Notes under the pieces: model-generated
Seen by the model: the letters and a program-made list of their open reading frames with translations, nothing else
The model's database searches: none
Told to the model about the DNA's origin: nothing
Shown here: in pieces, positions 1 to 4,918 of the stretch
Numbering within the stretch: position 1 is the stretch's first letter
Layout: each line of letters begins with the position of its first letter
Assembly (NCBI GenBank): GCA_964427955.1
Contig: CAYRWY010000404.1
Location: 1 to 5,445, forward strand
Direction: 5' to 3'
DNA: 5,445 nt
DNA from: JACRBK01 sp964427955
Lineage (GTDB): Bacteria; Chloroflexota; Anaerolineae; Aggregatilineales; Aggregatilineaceae
Position numbers and translations under genes: made by a program

Positions 1-1411
1 CGGCGTCCAGCGCGCGGCGGAGTTCGTCCGCCAGACGGCGCGCGCGCTCCGGGGCATCCCCGACATAGCCGGTGGCGTCCATCAGCTCCCGGATGTGCTG
101 CGGGGGAATATACCGCGTGATGGTCTCGTCCGCACAGATCAGATCAGGCAGCGGATTCGCGCCGCCCGCCGTGACTTGCTGCCAGGCAACCATGCTAAGC
201 TCCCGCAGGCGCTCGTGCATCACCTGACGATCCGCCCCGGCTTTGGCCGCCGCCATCAGCACCCGCTCGACGGCGGCGAACGTGCCGTAGATACCCAGGT
301 TGCGGCTCACAGCGTCGTGGTTGATGCGCAGATTTTTGATCACGCCCTGGCTGGACTTCAGAATCTCATCGACGGCGAGGAACGCGGACGGGAACAACTC
401 GCGGCGGTTAGCCGAATCGTCGAGCGTGCGTTCCAGGAGCGACAGCGCCGCGTTATCCCAGGCCAGCCGGGGCATCCCCGCGACCCAGCGCGCCAGGCTG
501 TTGACCTTTTCCGCCGTGATCGGATTGCGCTTGAACGGCATGGCCGACGATCCGACCTGCTTTTCGCGAAACGGCTCCGCCCACTCCCCCAACGGGGGCG
601 ATTGCAGCAGGCGCAGATCGAACATCATCTTGTTCAGACTGGCGGCGACTCCGGCCAGGGCATTGATCACCCGCCAGTCCTGCTTGCGGGGATAGGTCTG
701 CGTGGCGACCGTAAAGGCCTCGATCCCCAGGCGTGCCATCACGCGCGCTTCCAGATCGGCGGGCTGCCAACCGGCGTCGCGCAGCAGATCGGCGTAGGAG
801 GCCGACGTCCCGACCGCCCCCTTGATGCCCTTGCCGCGCACCGCGGCCCGCACGCCCTGCAATTCGATCCAGTCGGCGAGCAGATCCTGCCCATACTGCG
901 CCAGCCGGTAGCCGATGGTGGTCGGCTCGGCGGGCTGGATGTGCGTGAACCCGATGCAGACCACACCGGACAGCGCCTCGATCTGATCGGCCAGGGTGCC
1001 CAGCAGGGGGCGGAGCGCCGCGAGGATCAGATCCAGCGCGGCCCGCAGGCGGAGTGCGTCGGCGTTGTCCTGGATGTCGGCGCTGGTTGCGCCCAGGTGG
1101 ACGATCCCCCCGCCGACCGGGCACTGCTCGGCAAAGGCGCGCAGCTCAGCCATGAGATCGTGATTGATCTCGGCTTCGATCTCCAGGGAGCGCGCCAGAT
1201 CCACCTGATCGGCGTGGGCGCGCAGATCCGCCGCCTGGGCGGGCGTCACCAGGCCCGCTTCGACCTGCGCTTCGGCCAGGGCGACCCACACCTGACGCCA
1301 CAAGCGCCGCTGATATGCCTGGCTCCAGAGCTGGCGCATCGCCGGGGTGCCGTAGCGCCACGTGAACGGAGAAATGAAGGTCGAATGGTCGTACCGATAG
1401 TCGTTTGACAC
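1..1411 (-). CDS. purB: Adenylosuccinate lyase, C-terminal end cut by window edge
   Basis: PurB acts twice in cytosolic purine synthesis: it cleaves SAICAR to AICAR and adenylosuccinate to AMP, releasing fumarate each time. The reverse complement reads open for 470 codons without a stop. The fumarase/aspartase-superfamily signature loop GSSAMPFKRNP lies at about residues 287-297 and holds the catalytic serine (Ser288/289). A histidine in FTHIQPAEPTT (His157) matches the second catalytic residue, and HDLMAEL (His84) with HLGATSADIQDN (105-116) forms the conserved N-terminal active-site region. These segments resemble the longer, human-like ADSL class more than the short Bacillus type. The tail from about residue 380 would be the ADSL C-terminal domain and is nearly complete, so probably few residues are missing. 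The start is GTG at 1411-1409, with GGAGGG about 9 bases upstream. An in-frame TAG at 1441-1439 excludes a much longer N-terminus. The gene is divergent from the small gene at 1620. A long open frame on the opposite strand is only its antisense shadow. Confidence 0.97.
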   Translation of the reverse strand, partial: MSNDYRYDHSTFISPFTWRYGTPAMRQLWSQAYQRRLWRQVWVALAEAQVEAGLVTPAQAADLRAHADQVDLARSLEIEAEINHDLMAELRAFAEQCPVGGGIVHLGATSADIQDNADALRLRAALDLILAALRPLLGTLADQIEALSGVVCIGFTHIQPAEPTTIGYRLAQYGQDLLADWIELQGVRAAVRGKGIKGAVGTSASYADLLRDAGWQPADLEARVMARLGIEAFTVATQTYPRKQDWRVINALAGVAASLNKMMFDLRLLQSPPLGEWAEPFREKQVGSSAMPFKRNPITAEKVNSLARWVAGMPRLAWDNAALSLLERTLDDSANRRELFPSAFLAVDEILKSSQGVIKNLRINHDAVSRNLGIYGTFAAVERVLMAAAKAGADRQVMHERLRELSMVAWQQVTAGGANPLPDLICADETITRYIPPQHIRELMDATGYVGDAPERARRLADELRRALDA

Positions 1412-1436
1412 CAGACACCGCCCTCCGAAGGCACTT

Positions 1437-1530
1437 CTCTATAGATCTAAATATTACTAAACCTTATAAATATAAAGTTTTCGGAGAATTTGCACCCAGA
1501 TTACCACTAATTTAACTTGACATTAAAGAG
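1437..1530. promoter_or_regulatory. AT-rich divergent intergenic region upstream of purB
   Basis: This stretch separates purB (minus) from the small plus-strand gene at 1620. Bases 1441-1480 hold only about 6 G/C in 40, in strong contrast to the GC-rich genes on both sides. On the minus strand there are -10-like hexamers, TATATT at 1474-1469 and TATAAG at 1468-1463, either of which would give purB a leader of roughly 45-55 bases. No convincing -35 hexamer sits at the proper distance, so the exact purB promoter is not resolved. I see no clear operator palindrome or riboswitch-like structure. Confidence 0.45.
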
Positions 1531-1546
1531 CGGTCGATGTTTCAAT
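1517..1546 (+). promoter_or_regulatory. Candidate sigma70-type promoter for the 68-residue gene
   Basis: A perfect -35 hexamer TTGACA (1517-1522) is followed after 18 bases by TTCAAT (1541-1546), which matches the -10 consensus at four of six positions. A second -10-like element, TAGTAT at 1552-1557, is too far away to pair with this -35. Transcription would start near 1553 and leave a leader of about 65 bases before the ATG at 1620. The -35 is strong and the -10 mediocre, hence moderate confidence. Confidence 0.45.
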
Positions 1547-1619
1547 AGGGTTAGTATACCGTAGCTCAGCAGAAGGGGGTGTGAATCGGCAGAAGGCGGA
1601 TCGGAAAGGAGCCGCAGCC

Positions 1620-1826
1620 ATGCTAAATGCTGACGAACGAATTTCTACAGGCTGGGTCATTCGTGTTGGTCGTGGATGGGTTGACGTCGTCGTAAACCGG
1701 CATGTTCGCCGGGTGAGCACCCGCCCAGATCTTCTGGTCAAAGCGGGGTGTACCCTACAGATCATCAACGATCAAGGGGTCGCTCTCCTGCCGAATGCCG
1801 AACCTCATACTACCCGGATGCAGTAG
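1620..1826 (+). CDS. Small uncharacterised protein (68 aa), probably a compact beta fold
   Basis: I do not recognise this gene. The start ATG at 1620 is chosen because AAAGGAG (1605-1611) lies 8 bases upstream. A GTG at 1581 in the same frame has a purine-rich run almost touching it and is less likely. The protein has no signal peptide, membrane segment or cysteine pair. Alternating hydrophobic/polar segments at about residues 11-26 (GWVIRVGRGWVDVVV) and 45-57 (TLQIINDQGVALLP), joined by a basic turn NRHVRRVSTRP, suggest a small beta-barrel of OB or SH3 type. Eight arginines and one lysine against six acidic residues make it mildly basic. A nucleic-acid-binding role or an NfeD/RsgA-like OB fold is possible but is inference only. 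It appears to be a single-gene unit: a candidate promoter lies upstream and a strong terminator 44 bases downstream. Confidence 0.75.
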   Translation: MLNADERISTGWVIRVGRGWVDVVVNRHVRRVSTRPDLLVKAGCTLQIINDQGVALLPNAEPHTTRMQ

Positions 1827-1870
1827 TTTTTTTCACACCGTAGTTTTTCCGCGTCTACAACACTTGTTAC

Positions 1871-1898
1871 CGCCGGGCCACTGCCCGGCGATTTTTTT
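1871..1898 (+). terminator. Strong intrinsic terminator after the 68-residue gene
   Basis: A perfect 8-bp stem, CGCCGGGC (1871-1878) with GCCCGGCG (1883-1890), closes a four-base loop CACT and is followed by A and seven T residues (1892-1898). This is a textbook Rho-independent terminator for plus-strand transcripts. It separates the 68-residue gene from the 105-residue gene, so the two are probably transcribed independently. Confidence 0.92.
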
Positions 1899-1968
1899 GT
1901 ACTGCGGCTACAATTGAATAGAATCATCTTTATCATCAGTTTACGCTAAGCCACAATTGAGGAAGCGC

Positions 1969-2286
1969 ATGGCGAGTCTACCGGCAGAAAAACTCACGAA
2001 GATCCACGAACTGCGCGATGCAAAAGTCATCCCGCACCTGGAACAGTATGCCCCCGTCTGGTTGGTGGACGAGACCATCGACGGCGATATCGTGCAGTTC
2101 AACGTCGTCTTCTACCATTCCCGTTACGGCTGGGTGAACCGCCGCTACCGCTTCGACGCGTTCAACAATGTGCTCTACCACCAGGGGCAGACCCAGGTCA
2201 GCGAAGCCGCCGCCGAGGCCCTCTTCGACAAGAAGCCGTATCTCGCTGCCGAAACGCTGAACACCGTCGATTCGTACGGGGGGTAA
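1969..2286 (+). CDS. Uncharacterised soluble protein, 105 aa
   Basis: I do not recognise this family. The ATG at 1969 is preferred because GAGG (1959-1962) sits 6 bases upstream. An in-frame TTG at 1957 would begin inside that ribosome-binding site. The predicted protein has an amphipathic, charged N-terminal part (residues 1-25), then an aromatic-rich core at about residues 30-75 containing YAPVWLVDE, VQFNVVFYHSRYGWVNRRYRF and NVLYHQGQ. That core looks like three or four beta strands. A short helical segment rich in Ala and Glu (about 80-90) follows, with a Gly-rich end. No signal peptide, transmembrane helix or known catalytic motif is apparent. The WVNRRYRFDAFNNVLYHQG pattern suggests a strand-turn-strand unit. 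The gene lies between the strong terminator upstream and the convergent acetyltransferase gene downstream. Codon usage looks like that of its neighbours, so it is probably a real resident gene. Confidence 0.8.
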   Translation: MASLPAEKLTKIHELRDAKVIPHLEQYAPVWLVDETIDGDIVQFNVVFYHSRYGWVNRRYRFDAFNNVLYHQGQTQVSEAAAEALFDKKPYLAAETLNTVDSYGG

Positions 2287-2307
2287 GAGGGCGCGCGCTT
2301 TACCTCA

Positions 2308-2334
2308 CCCCCTCTCCACGCGGTGGCGAGGGGG
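2308..2334. repeat. Imperfect inverted repeat between convergent genes
   Basis: CCCCCTC (2308-2314) pairs with GAGGGGG (2328-2334). After one T/C mismatch, CCAC (2316-2319) pairs with GTGG (2323-2326) around a GCG loop. The result is an 11-bp interrupted stem, very GC-rich and nearly symmetric on both strands. It lies between the stop of the 105-residue gene (2286) and the stop of the convergent acetyltransferase gene (2367). It lacks a T-tract on either strand, so it is not a classic intrinsic terminator. It could act as a transcript-end stabiliser, or be one copy of a dispersed CCTCACCCCCTCTCC-type intergenic repeat. Only one copy is present here. Confidence 0.6.
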
Positions 2335-2366
2335 AGCAGCGCGGGGGAAACGTCGGTAACTGCCCC

Positions 2367-3377
2367 CTACCCTGTCGTGATCAGCAGGTCATAGATCGCG
2401 GTATCGCGGCCTCCCATGTCGTATTTGTACGACTCGTTGCCGCGCAGGAAATCAAACTCGCTGCGACCCTGGAGGATCGCGTGCTCGATCAGGTTGCACA
2501 GGAGCACAATCCCCGGACTCAGATTGGCGTGCAGGTCCGGATTCAGACCGGAGTTGTAGACCATGATCCGGTTGAGATAGCTGAAGTTCAGATAGGCCGC
2601 GACGGCTTCGCCCCCCACGGTCATGAAGGCCAACTGGAGCCACCCACAGCGCGCCAGCCGGGGGACGATCTGCTTGAAGAACTCGTAGTTGTTCGCATCG
2701 GCCAGGAACTCGGCCTTCGACGGCGTACTGGCCGCCATCAGGTCCAGGAATTTCGTGATCTCGGCGTCCAGGTCGTGCTCCGGGCCAACGATATACCAGC
2801 TCGTCACGCCCGCCGCCCGGCGGACCTTGCGGCGCAGCTCGTGACGATCCTTGCTGCTCAAGCTCTGCACGTAGTCGATAAAGGTTTCCGGCAGGACGAT
2901 CACGGGGCAGACTTCCGACTGCTCGGTCGTCACCGCCAGCCCGTGCGCTTCGAGCAGCGCGGGCAGATGGGCCAACACGGGCGACGCCTGCGGGATGTTG
3001 CACAGGTGCGCGCGGTCGAATTCCCCGGCATGTTCGGCCAACCAACCGGCCAGCGCCGCGAACACCTCGGCTTCATAGCCCTGGCGGGTCAGAATATCCA
3101 GGTAATCGGTCACATCCACGCAGCCGACGAAGCACAGCGCCCGCTGGCCGTTGGCATCGGTCGAGATAAACCAGGGGGCCGCCCCCAACCACCGCCCGTG
3201 CTCGCTCTCGCGCAGCACCAGGACGCACAACTCGCCGGGCTGGTAGACCTGCCACCAGGTGGTCAGCCATTCACAGGTCAGGAAGATCTGGTTGGCCTGG
3301 CTGTCCGCCAGCAGTTCGTTCCACTCCTGGCAAAAATCCGCAAACACCGTGCTGCTGTCGTAGCGCGTTATATTCAC
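2367..3377 (-). CDS. GNAT-family acyltransferase, CelD/BioF2-like (Acetyltransf_6 type)
   Basis: The 336-residue protein has the length and layout of the CelD/BioF2-like branch of the GNAT superfamily, related to FemAB-type acyltransferases. Near the N-terminus, FLTCEWLTTWWQVY (32-45) is characteristic of this branch. The second half carries a basic helix KDRHELRRKVRR (176-187), a strand pair GGEAVAAYLNF (255-265), the segment LSPGIVLLCNLIEHAI (286-301) and the C-terminal FDFLRGNESYKYDMG (308-322). The family transfers acyl groups from CoA donors, often in polysaccharide or cell-envelope metabolism. The substrate cannot be told from the sequence. No signal peptide or membrane segment is seen, so it is probably cytosolic. 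The start is GTG at 3377-3375, with GAGGA ending 6 bases upstream; the nearby ATG is out of frame. The stop is TAG. The gene is convergent with the 105-residue gene and divergent from the solute-binding protein gene. Confidence 0.9.
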   Translation of the reverse strand: MNITRYDSSTVFADFCQEWNELLADSQANQIFLTCEWLTTWWQVYQPGELCVLVLRESEHGRWLGAAPWFISTDANGQRALCFVGCVDVTDYLDILTRQGYEAEVFAALAGWLAEHAGEFDRAHLCNIPQASPVLAHLPALLEAHGLAVTTEQSEVCPVIVLPETFIDYVQSLSSKDRHELRRKVRRAAGVTSWYIVGPEHDLDAEITKFLDLMAASTPSKAEFLADANNYEFFKQIVPRLARCGWLQLAFMTVGGEAVAAYLNFSYLNRIMVYNSGLNPDLHANLSPGIVLLCNLIEHAILQGRSEFDFLRGNESYKYDMGGRDTAIYDLLITTG

Positions 3378-3418
3378 GATCCGTCCTCATCTGTTCTCTG
3401 GATCACAACGTGCTCTCC

Positions 3419-3424
3419 ATTATA
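3419..3424 (-). promoter_or_regulatory. Consensus -10 element for the acetyltransferase gene
   Basis: Read on the minus strand, TATAAT occupies 3424-3419, about 40 bases before the GTG start. This would give a leader of roughly 35 bases carrying the GAGGA ribosome-binding site. The -35 region at the proper distance (around AACGGT) is a poor match, so an activator or relaxed -35 recognition may be involved. Confidence 0.5.
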
Positions 3425-3458
3425 GCGAATCCGCCCGGCATACCGTTCATTAGAACTG

Positions 3459-3467
3459 TGCTAGAAT
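3459..3467 (+). promoter_or_regulatory. Extended -10 promoter for the solute-binding protein gene
   Basis: TGCTAGAAT (3459-3467) combines an upstream TG with a TAGAAT hexamer that matches the -10 consensus at five of six positions. No good -35 is present, which fits an extended -10 promoter. Transcription would start near 3474, just before the leader hairpin. TAGAA also occurs at 3451-3455, 11 bases upstream on the same DNA face, which may be chance. Confidence 0.45.
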
Positions 3468-3477
3468 TACTGCTACT

Positions 3478-3499
3478 GGGGCGCATCCAGCAGCGCCCC
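3478..3499 (+). promoter_or_regulatory. Hairpin in the 5' leader of the solute-binding protein mRNA
   Basis: GGGGCGC (3478-3484) pairs perfectly with GCGCCCC (3493-3499) around the 8-base loop ATCCAGCA. The structure lies between the candidate promoter and the ATG at 3520 and would sit at the very 5' end of the transcript. No run of T residues follows, so it is not an intrinsic terminator. A role in mRNA stability or binding of a regulator is possible. The hairpin is seen; the function is inferred. Confidence 0.5.
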
Positions 3500-3519
3500 T
3501 TACCAGGACAGGGTGGGTC

Positions 3520-4719
3520 ATGTCAAAATTACCGCTGCGGAAGCTCCTGATCGGGATGATCGTCTTGACCGCCGCGCTGACCGCGTGCGCCGGAAGCGGA
3601 AAAGACGACTCGTCGCCCGCGCGAGAAAAGCAGGTCACGGCCACGCCGGTCGTACCGCACCCCATGATCGTCTGGACCGACTACACGAGCACAGAAAACG
3701 ATACGCTGAAACAACTCGCGGCGGATTTCGAAGCGGACCACCCGCTGATCGACATCCAGATCGAGGACGTGGGAAGCGAGGGCCTGCTGGACCGGTTCAA
3801 AACGGAGGTCGATCAGGGCGTAGGGCCGGACGTGCTGATCGGGCCGGACTCGTGGCTGATGCCGCTGGCCAACCAGGGCTACCTCCAGGCGTACGGCCAG
3901 GACATGATCGACATGGTCAGCGGGAATCTGACCCGGCCCGCCGCATATTCCACCCTGCTGGATGGGACGCCCTACGGCGTGCCCTTCACCGCCGAGTTTG
4001 CCACCCTGTACTACAACAAAACTCTGGTCGAGCGGCCTGCCGCCGATTATTCGGAACTGGTCGCGCAGGGAGTCTTGTACAAAGTCCTGATCGCGCCCGA
4101 TTTCCTGGTCACGTCCGGATTCTACCTCACCCGCAGCAACCGCCTGCTGGATGAGCAGGGCCAGTCGCTCATGAGCCAGACCGGCCTGGAGACCTTCTTC
4201 ACCGATCTGCGCACGCTGGCCGACAGCAGCGGCATCACCTTCACCGCCGATCCGACCGAGTTTGTGGAAGGACGCGCGGGTCTACTGCTCGCCTCGTCGG
4301 CGGAGTACGCCACGCTGAAGACGGCGCTGGGCGACGCGCTGGGCGTGACCCGGCTGCCCAGCTTCGAGTACGGCTTCTGGCGGGCGCTGCTGCGCATCCA
4401 CCCGGTGATGATCAGCCTGAACGCCACCGCCGAAAACGTCCAGGCGGCGCGGCAGTTCGTCGTCTTCCTCACCACGGCCAGCACGCAGCGCACCTGGTTC
4501 GAACAAACCGGAATCACGCCGGTCAACCCGGCGCTGTTAGCCGACCAGGACCTGAGCACAGCCTGGGGTGATGCGCTGGAATGGGGCGCCGGAGTCCCGA
4601 TGACGGACCGCTTCTTCAGCACGCTGCTCCCGGCGTTGGACCAGGCGATCCTGGCGGTCACGCTGGAAGGCAAAGCCCCGGCCACGGCTGCCGCCGAAAT
4701 CATCGCCCTCGTCCCTTAA
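3520..4719 (+). CDS. ABC transporter extracellular solute-binding lipoprotein, sugar type
   Basis: This 399-residue protein is a lipid-anchored substrate receptor for an ABC importer, likely of the carbohydrate (MalE/UgpB-like, SBP_bac_1/8) cluster. A basic start (MSKLPLRK), a hydrophobic core (9-19) and the lipobox LTAC (20-23) mark Cys23 for lipidation after signal peptidase II cleavage. A Ser/Asp-rich linker follows to about residue 48. Family-typical segments are IVWTDY (50-55), the GPDVLIGPDSW region (102-112), YGVPFTAEFATLYYNKTL (152-169), FVEGRAGLLLASSAEY (248-263) and a C-terminal ARQFVVFLTT...QTGITPVNPALL (310-340). The actual ligand is not deducible. The stop is TAA at 4717. No permease or ATPase gene is adjacent: a tRNA follows downstream and a divergent acetyltransferase lies upstream, so this is an orphan receptor within the window. 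The ribosome-binding site is irregular, either AGGA 11 bases or AGGGTGG 3 bases before the ATG. The start is still supported by the signal peptide. Confidence 0.93.
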   Translation: MSKLPLRKLLIGMIVLTAALTACAGSGKDDSSPAREKQVTATPVVPHPMIVWTDYTSTENDTLKQLAADFEADHPLIDIQIEDVGSEGLLDRFKTEVDQGVGPDVLIGPDSWLMPLANQGYLQAYGQDMIDMVSGNLTRPAAYSTLLDGTPYGVPFTAEFATLYYNKTLVERPAADYSELVAQGVLYKVLIAPDFLVTSGFYLTRSNRLLDEQGQSLMSQTGLETFFTDLRTLADSSGITFTADPTEFVEGRAGLLLASSAEYATLKTALGDALGVTRLPSFEYGFWRALLRIHPVMISLNATAENVQAARQFVVFLTTASTQRTWFEQTGITPVNPALLADQDLSTAWGDALEWGAGVPMTDRFFSTLLPALDQAILAVTLEGKAPATAAAEIIALVP

Positions 4720-4732
4720 GGGCACAATACGC

Positions 4733-4742
4733 GCACCGGTGC
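4733..4742. repeat. Perfect 10-bp palindrome downstream of the solute-binding protein gene
   Basis: GCACCGGTGC reads the same on both strands and lies 13 bases after the TAA stop and about 10 bases before the tRNA promoter -35. With no loop and no T-tract it is a weak terminator candidate. A dimeric regulator site is equally possible. It may be chance in GC-rich DNA. Confidence 0.3.
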
Positions 4743-4752
4743 AAATTCGGCC

Positions 4753-4781
4753 TTGTCACTGGCCCGGCGTGTTGTTATAAT
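4753..4781 (+). promoter_or_regulatory. Near-consensus promoter of tRNA-Thr
   Basis: TTGTCA (4753-4758, five of six to the -35 consensus) is separated by exactly 17 bases from a perfect TATAAT (4776-4781). A TGT immediately before the -10 adds an extended -10 element. Transcription would start around 4788, about 7 bases before the mature tRNA. This is the strongest promoter in the window, as expected for a stable RNA gene. It probably also feeds udk by readthrough. Confidence 0.88.
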
Positions 4782-4794
4782 GCGGACTATTGAC

Positions 4795-4867
4795 GCCACC
4801 CTAGCTCAATCGGCAGAGCAAACGCTTCGTAAGCGTTAGGTTAAGAGTTCAACTCTCTTGGGTGGCT
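4795..4867 (+). tRNA. tRNA-Thr, anticodon CGU
   Basis: A complete cloverleaf is visible. The acceptor stem GCCACCC (4795-4801) pairs with GGGTGGC (4860-4866). The D stem GCTC/GAGC (4804-4807, 4816-4819) encloses a loop containing GG. The anticodon stem AACGC/GCGTT (4821-4825, 4833-4837) carries the loop TTCGTAA, so the anticodon is CGT (4828-4830), reading the threonine codon ACG. The T stem AAGAG/CTCTT (4843-4847, 4855-4859) holds the loop TTCAACT. All stems are perfectly paired. The discriminator base is T (4867), and the following bases are CAC, so CCA is not encoded and must be added by nucleotidyltransferase. G1-C72, C2-G71 and the G35-U36 anticodon bases fit threonine identity. Confidence 0.97.
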
Positions 4868-4873
4868 CACCCT

Positions 4874-4907
4874 GCCCCCGTGAACCATTCGCGAGGGCTT
4901 TTCTTTT
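4874..4907 (+). terminator. Terminator-like hairpin between tRNA-Thr and udk
   Basis: GCCC (4874-4877) pairs with GGGC (4895-4898). After one C/A mismatch, CG (4879-4880) pairs with CG (4892-4893) around an 11-base loop, and TTTTCTTTT (4899-4907) follows. The stem is short and interrupted, so termination is likely partial. It lies 7 bases after the tRNA and directly before the udk ribosome-binding site, in the right place to release the tRNA precursor while letting some polymerases read into udk. Confidence 0.65.
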
Positions 4908-4918
4908 AGGAGGCTCCC

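Noticed and set aside
95..1408. A 437-codon open frame on the plus strand
   Set aside because: It is exactly antisense to purB, whose minus-strand translation carries all the adenylosuccinate lyase signature motifs. The plus-strand protein is rich in Arg, Gln, Gly and His, with no recognisable domain, as expected for a shadow of a GC-rich gene.
1581..1622. Upstream GTG start (1581) for the small protein, adding 13 residues
   Set aside because: The purine run AAGGGGG lies only one base before the GTG, which is too close. The ATG at 1620 has AAAGGAG with an ideal 8-base gap.
1809..1833. A possible first terminator overlapping the stop codon of the 68-residue gene (ACTAC/GTAGT stem, then T7)
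   Set aside because: The stem is only 5 bp and AT-leaning with a 9-base loop. The strong terminator at 1871-1898 explains transcript ending far better.
1909..1936. Promoter elements for the 105-residue gene (TACAAT at 1909-1914; TTGAAT at 1914-1919)
   Set aside because: TACAAT is a good -10, but its -35 position falls in the terminator stem with no match. TTGAAT has no -10 at a suitable distance. A promoter must exist in 1899-1960, but I cannot place it reliably.
1910..1960. Direct repeat ACAATTGA at 1910-1917 and 1953-1960
   Set aside because: It is only 8 bases, contains the common AATTG core, and one copy overlaps the ribosome-binding region. It is likely chance in an AT-rich spacer.
2481..3425. 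A 314-codon plus-strand open frame opposite the acetyltransferase
   Set aside because: The minus strand has clear CelD/BioF2-like motifs, a ribosome-binding site and a -10 element. The plus-strand frame has low-complexity shadow composition and no convincing start signal.
4581..4793. Short plus-strand open frame overlapping the end of the solute-binding protein gene and the tRNA promoter
   Set aside because: It runs out of frame inside the well-supported receptor gene, and its tail crosses a strong promoter. There is no ribosome-binding site or protein-like composition.
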